Assembly: GCF_022829465.1 (NCBI RefSeq)
Contig: NZ_JAKSXZ010000067.1
Coordinates: 1-44,808, forward strand
Length of the DNA stretch: 44,808 bases
Reading direction: 5' to 3'
Source: Methylobacterium sp. J-067
Lineage (GTDB): Bacteria; Pseudomonadota; Alphaproteobacteria; Rhizobiales; Beijerinckiaceae
A program made the translations under genes and the position numbers. The notes beneath the pieces were generated by a model that had not been told where the DNA came from, did no database searches, and saw nothing but the letters and a program-made list of their open reading frames with translations. Shown in pieces: positions 1 to 9,295 of this stretch. How positions within the stretch are numbered: the stretch's first letter is position 1; the number at the start of each line of letters is the position of its first letter.

Positions 1-315
1 GTGGTCTTCAGGCACCGGTTGGTGTGCGGCGAGGTGAGCGGTGGGGGTGAGTGGGCGTGGGGGTTGATGGGTCAGTGCGGGGCGGGGGGGGGAGGCACCA
101 GCGTGGGCGTCGCCGACAACATCGGCAGGATCGATTTTGTACAACCAATCGGCGAATGCACATCACAAAATTGCGGAGGTTCTGTTAGCCACGGTGACTG
201 CTTGGGGTGGAAGCCGGCTTGTCTGTTTACGAGCCAGAGCTGCTTAAAGCAGATGGCGTCATGCCGCCTCACGACAGGTACACACGTAGAACTATCCGAG
301 GAAGTCAGTTCGGCC
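1..315. other. Window edge without a recognised gene
   Basis: Apart from the G-rich run at 43-92 I see nothing here that looks like a gene. It is the region downstream of the minus-strand acetyltransferase gene. Confidence 0.5.
43..92 (+). other. G-quadruplex-type G-tract cluster
   Basis: Six runs of three or more G lie on the plus strand at 43-47, 53-55, 59-63, 69-71, 79-82 and 84-92. The loops between them are 5, 3, 5, 7 and 1 nt, so the stretch satisfies the classical G3+N1-7 quadruplex rule more than once. The surrounding 1-315 bp hold no gene I can support; the open frame across it is the antisense of the acetyltransferase gene. Folding is inferred from sequence only. Confidence 0.6.
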
Positions 316-870
316 TTAAGTCGTGCCGCGCGGCCGGGCCGGATTTCCGACGACGGTCACTCCAGCGGGCACATCGTGGGTTACGACTGCCCCCGCACCG
401 ATGATGGCATCGTCCCCCACCGTGATCCCAGGCAGGATCAGTGCGCCACCTCCAATCCAGACGTTTGCCCCGATGGTGATTGGCCGTCCACTTTCGACCC
501 CGGCGCGACGAAGTGCAGGATCACGCGGATGGTCGGCAGTGAGAAACTGCACGCCAGGTCCGACCTGCGTCAGCGCGCCTATCGTGACGGGCGCGACATC
601 GAGGATCACACAGTTAAAGTTCAAGAACGCTCCGTCGCCGATGGAGATGTGCTGCCCATAGTCGCAGTGAAAAGGTGGACGCACCACCGCGTCCTCACCG
701 ACACAAGCGAAGAGTTCGCGCAACATCACCCGCCGCTCGGCCGGTGATGCCGCGAGGGTCGCGTTGTACCGAACCATCCATTCCCGAGCACGCTGAGCCT
801 CCATCCTCAATTCCGGGTCGCCCGGCCGGTAAACTTCGCCTGCGAGCATCTTTTGCTTCTCGGTTCTCAC
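316..870 (-). CDS. Maltose O-acetyltransferase / NodL-type hexapeptide acetyltransferase
   Basis: A 184-residue protein of the CysE/LacA/LpxA/NodL left-handed beta-helix superfamily, the usual length for Maa/NodL enzymes. The N-terminal part (residues 1-60) matches the Mac domain, starting with the typical TEKQKMLAGEVYRPGDPEL pattern. The rest carries hexapeptide repeats (for example ITIGANVWIGGGALILPGITV and DDAIIGAGAVVT) and the acceptor/CoA segment around QFLTADHP, whose His is the usual catalytic base. These enzymes transfer acetyl from acetyl-CoA to a sugar hydroxyl in the cytoplasm. The exact acceptor cannot be read from sequence. It stands alone, without an operon partner. Confidence 0.88.
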   Translation of the reverse strand: MRTEKQKMLAGEVYRPGDPELRMEAQRAREWMVRYNATLAASPAERRVMLRELFACVGEDAVVRPPFHCDYGQHISIGDGAFLNFNCVILDVAPVTIGALTQVGPGVQFLTADHPRDPALRRAGVESGRPITIGANVWIGGGALILPGITVGDDAIIGAGAVVTHDVPAGVTVVGNPARPRGTT

Positions 871-1263
871 GATCCTTCAATCTCCACGTTGGGTGCGATA
901 TCTGCCCACTCTCAGGCGGTGATATGTACACGCCAGCATGGCCGCTTTCGGGAAGCCCCGAGAACCTTCCGCATGCCCGGCATGGGTCGGAAGCGGGAAG
1001 GCCTTTCGGGGTAAATTTCTGTCAGGCCGCTTTCGCATGGCGGAAGCATCGAAGCGGGCATAGCCATTGGGACTGCTGCCAACTTATTGCGGAAGCGCGA
1101 AACATTCGCTTGCCGGTGTCTTGATGACACACAATCTTCGGCAGACTGAGGTGAATACGCGGCTGTCGCAGCCCCCTTGCAATCAGCGAGTTGTTTACCA
1201 ATAAACTTCATTTGCTGTCACGAATTGAGCTGCATAATCCTTGCTGTTCGAGGATCGTGCAAG
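871..1263. other. Intergenic stretch between divergent acetyltransferase and cyclase genes
   Basis: No coding frame here has a plausible start and codon pattern. The stretch around 947-1065 contains fragments such as GCTTTCGGGAAG and repeated gcggaagc strings that resemble other degenerate intergenic debris in this window (near 34137 and 42783). It probably holds the promoters of both flanking genes, but I cannot place -35/-10 boxes with confidence. Confidence 0.4.
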
Positions 1264-2991
1264 ATGTTCAAGCGGCTCGCAGATCGCGTTTCTCTGCGGC
1301 GTCAGATCAGCCTGCTCGCGGGAACTATCAGCCTCGCGATTGTCGTCGCGACCACACTCGGATCTGCGCTGCTGGCGCGCGGGCAGGACACCGAGATGGC
1401 GCAGAATGCCCTCCTGCAGGTTGCCCGGTTGATGGCCGATCGGCTGGATCAGGATATGGCCGAGCGCCTGCGCGAAATCCGAAACGTCGGAGCGCTGCAG
1501 CCGCTGCAGTCCCACTGGCTGGAGAACAATGGCACCCTGCGCAAAGTGCTGGAGACGATGCAGAGGACTCTGCCTGATTACGCCTGGATTGGATTTGCCG
1601 ATCGCGACGGCCAGGTACGCGCTGCAACAGGCGGCATTCTCGAAGGGGCGAGCGTCAGCCAGCGACCCTAGTTCAACGATGGCCTTCGGCAGGCTACGGT
1701 CGAGGATGTACACGCGGCAGCCCTGCTGGAAGCCAAGCTCCCTCCGTACAGCGACGGATCGCCGTTCCGCTTCGTTGATGTGGCCGTCCCGGTCAGCGAT
1801 GCATCGGATCGGATCTTAGGTGTTCTCGGAGCGCACCTCAGTTGGCGATGGGCCGACATACTCCGGCGCGAACTCTTGTCCTCTCGAAGGTCTGAGTTGA
1901 ACGAGGACTTCATCGTTCTCGATCGCTCCGGCCGGGTTCTGCTTGGATCCGACAATGGAGCGAGTCCGTACACAGCCGCGGAACTCGTGTCCGGGCATTT
2001 CATCGTTCACAGGGTTGAAGGCGATCAGCTCGCCGCTGCTGCCGTCACGCGCGGACGTGGCGACTATCGGGGCCTAGGTTGGACCGTCGTAGCACTGCAG
2101 CCCGTCGACACCGCCCTGGCCGGCGCTCATCGTTTGACCAGTCTGATTCTCTTGCTCGGGCTCGTCACGGCTGTCCTTGGTGTTATCGCGATCTGGTGGG
2201 TCGCGGCGCAGCTGACCCGGCCCTTGGCGCAACTCACCGAAGCCGTCGGCCGCATCGGACGCGAGCCGAATGCAAGGATGACACGTCATATGCACGGCTC
2301 TCCCGAGGTCCTGCGTTTGTCTGCTTCAATCAGGTCGCTGCTGAGGCGCATCGGCACGGCTGAGGCGGATGCACGCCATATTGAGGCGTAGGCTTCGCAC
2401 GCAGCTGAAGCAGCGGAAAACCGAGTCAGAGGTCTCGGAGCCGATTTGAATGCGATGCAGGTTCTGGCCGACACCGATGCGCTGACCGGCCAGCTCAACC
2501 GCCGCGCATTCCTGCCCTTGGCCAACGACGCGATGAGCTACTTCAAGCGCTAGCGGCGTTCGATCTGCATTCTGATGATCGACATCGACCACTTCAAACA
2601 TATCAATGACCTTTACGGCCATGCCACAGGCGACGCGGTCATTCGCCAAGTTGAGCAGATCCTTAGGGAGGCAGTCCGGACCACCGACAAAGTGGCACGC
2701 TTTGGTGGCGAGGAGTTCGTGGTCCTGCTCCGCGATACCGATCTGAATGGCGCGGCTGTTTTGGCAGACCAGATCCGTCAAACGGTGGCAAACACCGTGT
2801 TCGAGCCCGAGGGGAAATGCCTGAGAGCGACGATCAGCATCGGCATAGCTGAGACTGAGTTCATTGACGGTGACATCGATCACACGATCGAAAGAGCAGA
2901 CCGCGCGCTTTATGCAGCCAAGTCGGGCGGGCGCAACTGCGTGCGATCGTTCGAGGTGACAGCATCGCAAGACCTACGAGCGGCCGCGTAG
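1264..2991 (+). pseudogene. Membrane diguanylate cyclase (dCache-HAMP-GGDEF) interrupted by three in-frame TAG codons
   Basis: One reading frame of 576 codons runs from ATG 1264 (GAGGA about 10 nt upstream) to a TAG at 2989. It is broken by TAG at codons 136 (1669), 376 (2389) and 430 (2551), with no frameshift. Visible parts in order are a first membrane segment (about codons 17-38), an extracytoplasmic dCache-like sensor region, a second membrane segment (near 2134-2208), a HAMP-like linker (LTRPLAQLTEAVGRI), and a GGDEF domain. That domain has an intact RFGGEEF active site and an RTTD inhibition site five residues before it. Such enzymes make cyclic di-GMP. Homologues I recall have Trp at the first interruption and probably Gln at the others, so each TAG is one transition from TGG or CAG. 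The last segment alone (from 2575) would encode most of a cyclase domain. Most likely a decaying gene; readthrough is a less likely alternative. Confidence 0.8.
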
Positions 2992-3224
2992 TGCGGCCAC
3001 GAGAGTGAAATGCATCGCACCAGCAGTTCGGATCGATCGCTACAGGGATGGCCGCTATAAGATCGGAAAGCGGTAGCCTCCTATCCTGAGCCGAAGTTGC
3101 CTAACCACCAACGAACGTCTGCTTTGGGGGAACGCCGACAGCGTTTCAGCCGACTGGGTTGGTTCGAGTGCGGAATGACCGGGTCGGGTGGTTTGCCGCC
3201 CGTCCGCTTTAGGGCCGCAACTTA
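2992..3224. other. Intergenic debris upstream of the IS element
   Basis: No gene is supported here. The segment near 3177-3210 (gaccgggtcgggtgg, then cgtccgcttt) is a degenerate version of the GC-rich repeat found at 34102 and 42747, read on the opposite strand. Confidence 0.4.
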
Positions 3225-4076
3225 GAGCCTCTAACAAAACCGGGTTTGGCGCGTTGGGTGGAGATGGCGAGACCGCTCCTCCCCGATGGCCTGTGGGCCG
3301 AGATCGCACCGATGCTGCCGCCTGAACGGGCCAAGCCGAAGGGCAGTCGGCCTCGAACATCTGACCATGCGGCTCTGATGGGGATCCTGTTCGTGCTGCG
3401 TTCGGGCACGACCTGGGAGTTGCTGCCACGGGAGATGGGCTGCGGTTCGGGGATGACGTGCTGGCGGCGCATGCGGGATTGGCAGAGGGCTGGAGTGTGG
3501 GACCGCCTGCAAAACGCTCTGCTCGACCGGCTCAGTCGCCAGAACGGGATCGACTTCAGTCGAGCTACCCTCGACAGCGCCTCGATCGCCGCGAAAAAGG
3601 GGGCGCGGCTACGGGCCCGAACCCGACCGATCGGGGTAAGCCGGGCACGAAGCGCCACATCGTCACCGATGCGAAGGGCATCCCTCTCGCCCTGAAGCTG
3701 ACGGTGGCGAACGTCCATGACAGCCGAATGTTGGAGGCGGTCGTGGATGCCGTCCCGCCGATCCGCTCATGCTGGGGACCACCGCGCAAGCGTCCCTCGA
3801 AGTTGCACGCTGATAAGGCCTACGACCACCGCCGCTGTCGTCAGGCGCTGACCCGCCGCCGCATCCAGCCCCGCATCGCCCCGGCGCGGGATCGAGAGCA
3901 GCCAGCGGCTGAGACGTCACAGGTGGGTCGGCGATCGGACCCTGTCGTGGTTCGCCTAGTTCCGTCGCCTCGCCATCCGCTACGAGCGGCGAGCCGACAT
4001 CCATCTCGCCTTCTCCGCGCTGGCAGCCGCCCTCATCGTCTGGCGCCTCATCGAACAATGGTTTTGTTACGCGCTG
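3225..4076 (+). mobile_element. IS5-family (IS427-like) insertion sequence, inactive
   Basis: The element is bounded by imperfect inverted repeats 3226-3241 (agcctctaacaaaacc) and 4060-4075, matching at 13 of 16 positions with a perfect 10-bp core. TTAG stands immediately outside both ends (3222-3225 and 4077-4080), which may be the target duplication; depending on which G is counted, the edge moves by 1 bp. The element is about 0.85 kb, the usual size for this group, and contains the two-frame transposase described separately. A second, deleted copy lies at 41160-41390. Confidence 0.8.
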
Positions 4077-4082
4077 TTAGCT
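3246..4082 (+). pseudogene. IS5-family transposase, two frames plus inactivating mutations
   Basis: The first frame (3246-3695) encodes the N-terminal part, with LLPDGLWAEIAPMLPPERAK and CGSGMTCWRRMRDWQ typical of IS427-group transposases. The protein continues in the -1 frame through GPNPTDRGKPGTKRHIVTDA. The switch point is GCGAAAAAGGGGGCG near 3595, an A5G5 run able to promote -1 slippage, as in other two-frame IS5 elements. Further on, CCCC at 3879-3882 appears to carry one extra C, shifting the frame again. In the restored frame a TAG at 3957 replaces an expected Gln, and the usual catalytic Glu of RWVVERT is altered (RWVGDRT). Three independent defects mean this copy is dead. Confidence 0.75.
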
Positions 4083-4803
4083 GAGCGTTGTCCGTACGTG
4101 CGACAGGCGCGGCGACGAGGGCGGCATTGGAACCGTGCGTTCGGGGCAACCTCACTCGACCTCGGGCCGCGCCGCGGCGGTCGGGCGCAGCATCTTGAAT
4201 TGCTCGATCATGGGCGGGTTTCTCGAGGCGTGCGCTGTAACGCCATTGGGACCCGGCGGCGACCAAAAGCGCATCGTCCCGCCGTCGCCGGCACGGTAGC
4301 CCCCGGTTCCGTTCCGACGGTTGGCGTCCGCCGAAAGAGGCGCTCTCGACCCAGTTCGGAGGCAACACTCCAGGCGATGCGCCTTCGTGGATTTCCCGCC
4401 GTAATGCCCGATCACCACGCCGGAGTCTCGTTCGCAGTACTCCTGCATGTCGGCCTTCGTGGTGATGCCGCGCATCGTGTCGTTGGCCGCGTCGATGCCC
4501 TTATGCTCGGTCGCCCTGCCGTTCCGGCCCTTGCAGGAGCTTGGAACAAATATCCCGCGACACAGGCGGGCGAGAGCGCGAGGACGAGTGCCGCCCTGGT
4601 TCTAGGCCGGAGCCCGATGCCCTCGATGGTGTGCAGGCAATCGACCAAGCCTTCCTAGGATCGCGTCTCGACGGAACTCAGGCGGAGTTCGCATGGCGGC
4701 TCACGCTCGATAGGGCCCTTCAGCCTTCAGCAAGACCGAGGATCGGATAACAGTTCATTATCAGGCTCTGGCGCATTTTAGGCTTCTCGCGTAGGAGACG
4801 CCC
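4083..4803. other. Gene-poor debris between IS element and integrase
   Basis: About 720 bp with no gene I recognise. On the minus strand a frame is open from about 4600 down to 4152. Its middle (including MRGITTKADMQEYCERDSG and VVIGHYGGKSTKAHR) looks protein-like, but it lacks a convincing start, a ribosome site and any family signature I can name. It may be the remains of a small gene. Nothing else stands out. Confidence 0.35.
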
Positions 4804-5757
4804 ATGGCCGGAACGCTGATCGACCCTGCCGCCGAGGCCTACGAGGCCGCCGACGCCTTCGCGCGGCAGTCGCTCTCGCAGGCGACCCTGCGCGCCTATC
4901 GTGCCGACTGGCAGCACTTCCTGGCATGGTGCCGCAGCAAGCGCCTCGCGAGCCTGCCGGCGGAACCGCAGACGCTCGCTGCCTACCTCGCCTCTCAAGC
5001 AACCACACACAGCAGGTCCACGATCGAACGGCGCATCGTGGCGATTGGGCAGGCTCACAAGATCGCCGGGCACGACTGGCGCCCGTCGCATCCGATCGTC
5101 CGCGCGACGCTCAAGGGCATGTTCCGGACCCACGGCCGGCCGCAGGTGAAGGCCGCGGCGCTGGGACGCGAGGAGGTCGTGGCGCTTCTCTCCGCGTGCA
5201 CGGGCTCGTTCGCCGCACGCCGGGACAGGACGATGTTCCTGCTGGCGTTCGCCGGTGCGCTCCGGCGCTCCGAGCTCGCCGCGATCCGCGTCGAGGATCT
5301 GCGCTTCACCCGCGAAGGCCTGCGCCTGTTCCTGCCACGCTCGAAGACCGACGGCGAGAACCGCGGTGCCGAGATCGGGATCGCGGCGGGCCGGAACCCG
5401 CAGACCTGTCCCGTGGTTGCGCTTCAAGCGTGGCTGGACGCGGCGGCGATCGATGCCGGCCCGGTGTTCCGGGCGATCCGCGCCGACGGTGCCTTGTCAG
5501 ACACTGCGATCACACCGGACTCGATCGGCCGGATATTGCGTCGGCGCGCGTCGGCAGCCGGCCTAGACGCCGACGCCTACGAGCGGATCACGCCGCACGG
5601 CTTCCGGGCGGGCTTCATTACAGATGCCTACCGCGCCGGGGCGCGGGACGAGCACATCATGGGTCACTCCCGGCACAAGAGCCTAAAGACGATGCACGGC
5701 TACATCCGACGGGCCAAGCTAATGAGCGACAGCCCCTCGAAGCTCCTAGGTCTATAG
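4804..5757 (+). CDS. Tyrosine recombinase / phage-type integrase
   Basis: A 317-residue enzyme. Residues about 15-110 form the SAM-like N-terminal core-binding domain (SQATLRAYRADWQHFLAWC). Residues about 118-305 form the catalytic domain. All expected active-site residues are visible: Arg154 (GALRRSEL), Lys181 (RSKTDGENRG), His265 and Arg268 (HGFRAGF), His288 (MGHSRHKS) and the nucleophile Tyr300 (TMHGYIRR). The length is usual for a simple XerC/D-like integrase. The gene stands alone on the plus strand and ends in TAG. I see no excisionase, no phage structural gene and no tRNA next to it, so it looks like an orphan left by a mobile element. The ATG follows a GGAGA-type site (4796-4800). Confidence 0.93.
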   Translation: MAGTLIDPAAEAYEAADAFARQSLSQATLRAYRADWQHFLAWCRSKRLASLPAEPQTLAAYLASQATTHSRSTIERRIVAIGQAHKIAGHDWRPSHPIVRATLKGMFRTHGRPQVKAAALGREEVVALLSACTGSFAARRDRTMFLLAFAGALRRSELAAIRVEDLRFTREGLRLFLPRSKTDGENRGAEIGIAAGRNPQTCPVVALQAWLDAAAIDAGPVFRAIRADGALSDTAITPDSIGRILRRRASAAGLDADAYERITPHGFRAGFITDAYRAGARDEHIMGHSRHKSLKTMHGYIRRAKLMSDSPSKLLGL

Positions 5758-6199
5758 CGTGCCCGCGCAAACGTGCCGCCCTTATAATTTTATCGGATGC
5801 GTCCAGCGAGGATCGCGCGACAAACCTATGCTGCTGTCCTTTTTTAGGCAACCAGCCATTCGGAAGCGTCCAGAGGCGCAACTGCTGTTGGCCGTGAGCA
5901 GAATGACCGCTTTGGAGAAGGTCCACCGGAAAAGCGGACGGCTTCCTATCGACCAACGCCAGCCGTACGGACCCAGGTCGGACCTTAACCGGACGAGGTT
6001 ATTGATCGCCTTTGAGTAGCTGCCGCAATCACAGGCCACAATTTTGGTCAAAATGTTTCTCTTGAGCCGTATTGAGCCACCATTCGCCTACACATTACCA
6101 TCTCATACGGATTGGATGACTATTTCGCTGCTACAAGAATTACATTTTTTTTTAAATTGCTACTTGATACGTATCCGTTGCGCTTAATCGAGCACATAT
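5758..6199. other. AT-richer intergenic region downstream of integrase and lysR
   Basis: No gene is supported here. The last 150 bp (about 6050-6190) are clearly richer in A/T than the neighbourhood and include a run of nine or so T near 6145. The convergent integrase and lysR genes both end here, so the region could hold terminators or an attachment site, but I found no clean hairpin or direct repeat. Confidence 0.4.
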
Positions 6200-7120
6200 C
6201 TATTGAGAGTCTGCGCCAATAAGCTGCCTAATCAATTCAATTAAGCGGAGCGGAGCGGGCGATAACGACTGCCCTCGGCTCGTGACTATACCGATGTTGC
6301 GGGAAAGCGACGGATTCACGATCCGAAGGCGGAAGGTGAGAGGGTCGTCGCCCTCGGGCAGGGCCACGCGGGGAAGGATCGCCGCACCGAGCCCGCTGCG
6401 GGCCATCGAGATCAGCGTCTGAGCCTGGGCGAACTCGTAGCGCGTGTCGAGCTTTACTCCTCGATCCTTCAGGGCTGCCTCGACCGTATGACGAAGCGCG
6501 GTCGCTTGGTTGAGTAGCAACAGGGGCATGCTGGCGAGCGTGGCAAAGCCGATCGTCGTGCGCCGGGTCGTGATAAGGCTGCGCGGCACCAAAGCGTAGA
6601 GCGGATCGACAAGGATCAGATCGAAGTCGAACTCATCCGTTTCCGGCTGTGGACCGATGCCGAAATCGGCCTCGCGCTGGCGAATGCTCTCGAAAAGTGC
6701 CTCCGAGGTCAGTTCCCGCACGCGGATCTCGACCCCCGGGTAATCCTGCCGGAATGCCGCCAGCACCTGGGCAAGCCGCGTCTCAGCAATGGTCGGCGAG
6801 CAGGCAAAGGAGACCCGGCCTTGCTTGATGTCGGCAGCCTCGCGGATCGTGCGCAGGCCGCCGTCGAGTTCGAGCAGGGCGCGTTCGGCGCAAGCCAGAA
6901 GTTCGTGGCCTTCGGCCGTCAACCGCACGTTGCGGGTGGTGCGGTGAAACAGGGCGACACCCAGCTGCGTCTCTAACTGGCGTATCTGCGCACTCACGGC
7001 CGAGGCAGAGCGAAAGGACTTTTCCGCCGCAATCCGGAAGCTGCTGTGCTCGCCCACCAGCAGGAAGGTGTGCAGTAGCTTCAAATTCACGCGCGGCAGC
7101 CGGCTGGCCTCGAACGCCAC
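6200..7120 (-). CDS. LysR-family transcriptional regulator
   Basis: A 306-residue LTTR of standard length. The N-terminal winged helix-turn-helix is at residues about 11-70 (LKLLHTFLLVGEHSSFRIAA, then IRQLETQLGVALFHRTTRNV). The effector-binding domain occupies residues about 95-295 (ADIKQGRVSFACSPTIAETR). The start chosen is GTG at 7120 because GGGGAGG lies about 8 nt upstream on the minus strand (7128-7134). It is divergent from the DUF1330-GMC gene pair, the classical LTTR arrangement. The intergenic space contains a half-palindrome whose better copy lies upstream of the CoA-transferase gene at 9408. It is the likely regulator of the module that follows. The inducer is unknown. Confidence 0.92.
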   Translation of the reverse strand: MAFEASRLPRVNLKLLHTFLLVGEHSSFRIAAEKSFRSASAVSAQIRQLETQLGVALFHRTTRNVRLTAEGHELLACAERALLELDGGLRTIREAADIKQGRVSFACSPTIAETRLAQVLAAFRQDYPGVEIRVRELTSEALFESIRQREADFGIGPQPETDEFDFDLILVDPLYALVPRSLITTRRTTIGFATLASMPLLLLNQATALRHTVEAALKDRGVKLDTRYEFAQAQTLISMARSGLGAAILPRVALPEGDDPLTFRLRIVNPSLSRNIGIVTSRGQSLSPAPLRLIELIRQLIGADSQ

Positions 7121-7151
7121 TCACTGTCCTCCCCGCCAATCGCTCACCCAC

Positions 7152-7182
7152 CCTCATAGTGCAGCCGGACCGCACAATCGAC
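7152..7182. promoter_or_regulatory. Candidate LysR-regulator site (imperfect palindrome)
   Basis: The right half GCACAATCGAC (7172-7182) is identical to the right half of the perfect palindrome at 9265-9295, with the same 9-nt spacer length. The left half matches at only 6 of 11 positions but keeps the inner ATnGTGC. The longer block 7164-7198 matches 9277-9311 at 30 of 35 positions. It sits in the lysR/DUF1330 divergent spacer, where an LTTR site is expected. Confidence 0.6.
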
Positions 7183-7261
7183 AACATAAAGGCGTTTGTC
7201 GGTTCAGTCTGCGCAGGCGACAAGTCGGGCTTTCGCGGTGAGAGCGCCTGGGAACACAGCG

Positions 7262-7570
7262 ATGAGCACGCCGAAGGGTTACATCTACGCCGAGCTCGAC
7301 GTAACGGACCCGACGACGTTTTACGAAGAATACATGTCCGCCGTGCGGCCGATTTTGGCTGATTACGACGCAAGATTCTTGATTGCTACCAACGATGTAA
7401 AAGTGATTGAAGGCGGCCGCGACGTGAAGCGGATCATTTTGCTGGAGTTCGATTCGCCGGAGACGGCGCATGCCTTTTTTTACTCGAAGGCCTACCAGGA
7501 CATCCTCGATCTCCGGCTCAAGTCATCCAGCGCACACCTCTATCATCTGGACGGCGTAACGAAGGAATGA
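7262..7570 (+). CDS. DUF1330 family protein
   Basis: A 102-residue dimeric alpha-beta barrel-type protein (DUF1330), beginning GYIYAELDVTDPTTFYEEY, with the family's conserved DPTTFYEEY start and a later LLEFDSPETAHAFFYS. ATG 7262 is preferred over an upstream ATG at 7196. The family pattern begins right after 7262, and the upstream start lies inside the block shared with 9277-9311. The family's biochemical role is not settled. It is 28 bp upstream of the GMC oxidoreductase gene, so the two are probably co-transcribed from the lysR-divergent promoter. It may be an accessory or isomerase-like protein of the oxidative pathway, but that is inference. Confidence 0.82.
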   Translation: MSTPKGYIYAELDVTDPTTFYEEYMSAVRPILADYDARFLIATNDVKVIEGGRDVKRIILLEFDSPETAHAFFYSKAYQDILDLRLKSSSAHLYHLDGVTKE

Positions 7571-7598
7571 TTTCCGCTTCCGCTCGGCGGTTTCTCTC

Positions 7599-9197
7599 AT
7601 GACCGAGAACTTCGACATCGTCATCGTCGGCGCGGGGACGGCGGGATGCGTGCTCGCCAACCGCCTGAGCGCCGATCCGGCGCGACGCGTGCTTCTGCTT
7701 GAGGCGGGACAGGCGAGCCGCAACCCTTGGATCCATATCCCAGCGGGCGTACCGCGCGTGGTGAACCATTCTCGTCTGACCTGGGGCTACCTATCCGATC
7801 CCGAGCCAGGGCTGAACGACCGTCGCATCATCTGGCCCCGCGGCAAGACTCTCGGCGGCAGCAGCGCCATTAACGGTCATGTCTACATGCGCGGAGTGCC
7901 GGACGATTACGATGCGTGGCGGCAGATGGGTAATCCCGGCTGGGCGTGGCGGGACGTGCTTCCCTATTTCAAGCGCGGCGAGCGGCATTTCCTCGGGGAA
8001 TCCGAGTTGCACGGGGGCGTCGGCGAACTGGACGTCTCCCCACTGCACGAGCCTCACCCGGCCTCGGCGGCCTTTGTGGCGGCGGCGCAGGCCGTCGGCA
8101 TCCCTGCCAACCCGGATTTCAACGGGCCGCAGCAGGAGGGCGTAGGCTATCTCCAGTTCATGATGCGCAACGGGGTGCGTGCTTCGGCGGCGGCGGCCTT
8201 CCTGAAGCCGGCCCGGCGGCGGCCGAACCTCGCGGTGCGGACGGGCGTCCTGGTCCAGCGCCTTCTCCTCGACGGACGGCGAGTCACGGGCGTGGAATAC
8301 CGCCGCGACGGGGACATCCGCCAGGTGCACGCGCGCGAGGTCGTGCTGTCGGGGGGTACCATCAACTCGCCGCAGGTGCTGATGCTCTCAGGCATCGGCC
8401 CAGCCGCCGTCCTCCAGACCCTGGGTATCGCACCGGTGACCGACAACCCCGGCGTCGGCTCCAACCTGCAGGACCATGTTTACGCCCACTACTTGCGCGC
8501 GGTGAATCCCGCCTTCTCGGTCAATCGGACGATCGCCAGCAATCTGCGGCTCATCCCACATGTCCTGCGCTACGCAGCGACACGGCGGGGACTGCTCACC
8601 TCGGCCGCGGCTCAGGTCGGTCTGTTCGTAAGATCCTCGCCGAGCCTCGACGGGCCGGACCTGCAGATCCAGATGCGGCCCTTCAGCATGATCAGCAAGG
8701 GCGGGATGTATGCCGCGAGCCCCGATCCGGCGGTGACGGCCTCCTGTACGCTGCTGCGACCGCATTCCACCGGCAGGATCACCCTGCGTTCACGCGATCC
8801 CGGCGATGCGCCGGGCATGGTGGCGAACTACTTCGCCGACGAGCGGGACCTGCCGCCGATGATCGAGGGCCTGCGCCTGCTGCGGCGGATCTTCGCCGCG
8901 CCGCCCCTCGCTTCAGCGATCCGCGACGAATTGATGCCGGGCGACGGCCACGAGTCCGACGTGGAGCTGACCGAATACCTGCGCGCCAACGCCCAATCGA
9001 TGTACCACCCCGTGGGCACCTGTCGGATGGGCAACGATTCGGATTGCGTCGTCGACAGCCGCCTGCGGGTGCACGGCGTCGGCGGGCTGCGAGTGGTCGA
9101 TGCCTCGATCATGCCGCGCATCCCCTCGGGCAACACTAACGCGCCGACGATCATGGTCGCCGAGAAGGCTGCCGACATGATCCGGGAAGACACCTGA
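7599..9197 (+). CDS. GMC-family FAD-dependent alcohol oxidoreductase
   Basis: A 532-residue flavoprotein like choline dehydrogenase and PEG/alcohol dehydrogenases. The Rossmann motif [15 protein letters not shown] is at residues about 10-24. The GMC signature [18 protein letters not shown] is at about 84-101. The C-terminal catalytic pair is visible as His470 ([10 protein letters not shown]) and Asn514 (SGNTNAPT). The enzyme oxidises a primary or secondary alcohol, passing electrons to oxygen or a quinone. No signal peptide is seen, so it is probably cytoplasmic or membrane-associated. It lies behind the DUF1330 gene and ahead of a CoA-transferase and an aldehyde dehydrogenase, which fits an alcohol to aldehyde to acid to acyl-CoA route. 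The substrate is not identifiable. Confidence 0.92.
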   Translation: MTENFDIVIVGAGTAGCVLANRLSADPARRVLLLEAGQASRNPWIHIPAGVPRVVNHSRLTWGYLSDPEPGLNDRRIIWPRGKTLGGSSAINGHVYMRGVPDDYDAWRQMGNPGWAWRDVLPYFKRGERHFLGESELHGGVGELDVSPLHEPHPASAAFVAAAQAVGIPANPDFNGPQQEGVGYLQFMMRNGVRASAAAAFLKPARRRPNLAVRTGVLVQRLLLDGRRVTGVEYRRDGDIRQVHAREVVLSGGTINSPQVLMLSGIGPAAVLQTLGIAPVTDNPGVGSNLQDHVYAHYLRAVNPAFSVNRTIASNLRLIPHVLRYAATRRGLLTSAAAQVGLFVRSSPSLDGPDLQIQMRPFSMISKGGMYAASPDPAVTASCTLLRPHSTGRITLRSRDPGDAPGMVANYFADERDLPPMIEGLRLLRRIFAAPPLASAIRDELMPGDGHESDVELTEYLRANAQSMYHPVGTCRMGNDSDCVVDSRLRVHGVGGLRVVDASIMPRIPSGNTNAPTIMVAEKAADMIREDT

Positions 9198-9264
9198 GAT
9201 CCCTCGTCACCGCTGAGATCTGTCGTCGGAGGGCCGTTCGCGACCCTCCTCGACTCGTGCCCGC

Positions 9265-9295
9265 GTCGATTGTGCGGCCGGACTGCACAATCGAC
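9265..9295. promoter_or_regulatory. Perfect 11-bp inverted repeat, candidate LysR operator
   Basis: GTCGATTGTGC (9265-9275) and GCACAATCGAC (9285-9295) are perfect inverted repeats separated by 9 nt. They lie about 113 bp upstream of the GTG start of the CoA-transferase gene. The right half and the following 16 nt recur between lysR and the DUF1330 gene (7172-7198). Size, symmetry and placement suit an LTTR dimer/tetramer site and would put the two transcription units under one regulator. Recognition by this LysR protein is inference. Confidence 0.68.

Noticed and set aside
1..747. 248-codon plus-strand frame at the window start
   Set aside because: It is antisense to the acetyltransferase gene over most of its length and its remaining part crosses the G-rich run; no family resemblance.
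1264..2991. Genome-wide reassignment of TAG to an amino acid
   Set aside because: TAG is the natural stop of the integrase, the carrier-thioesterase, the condensation-like gene and the cyclase itself, so general reassignment is unlikely; only local readthrough or decay remains.
4152..4600. Functional small gene on the minus strand
   Set aside because: The frame has protein-like stretches but no start codon with a ribosome site and no family signature; listed only as debris.
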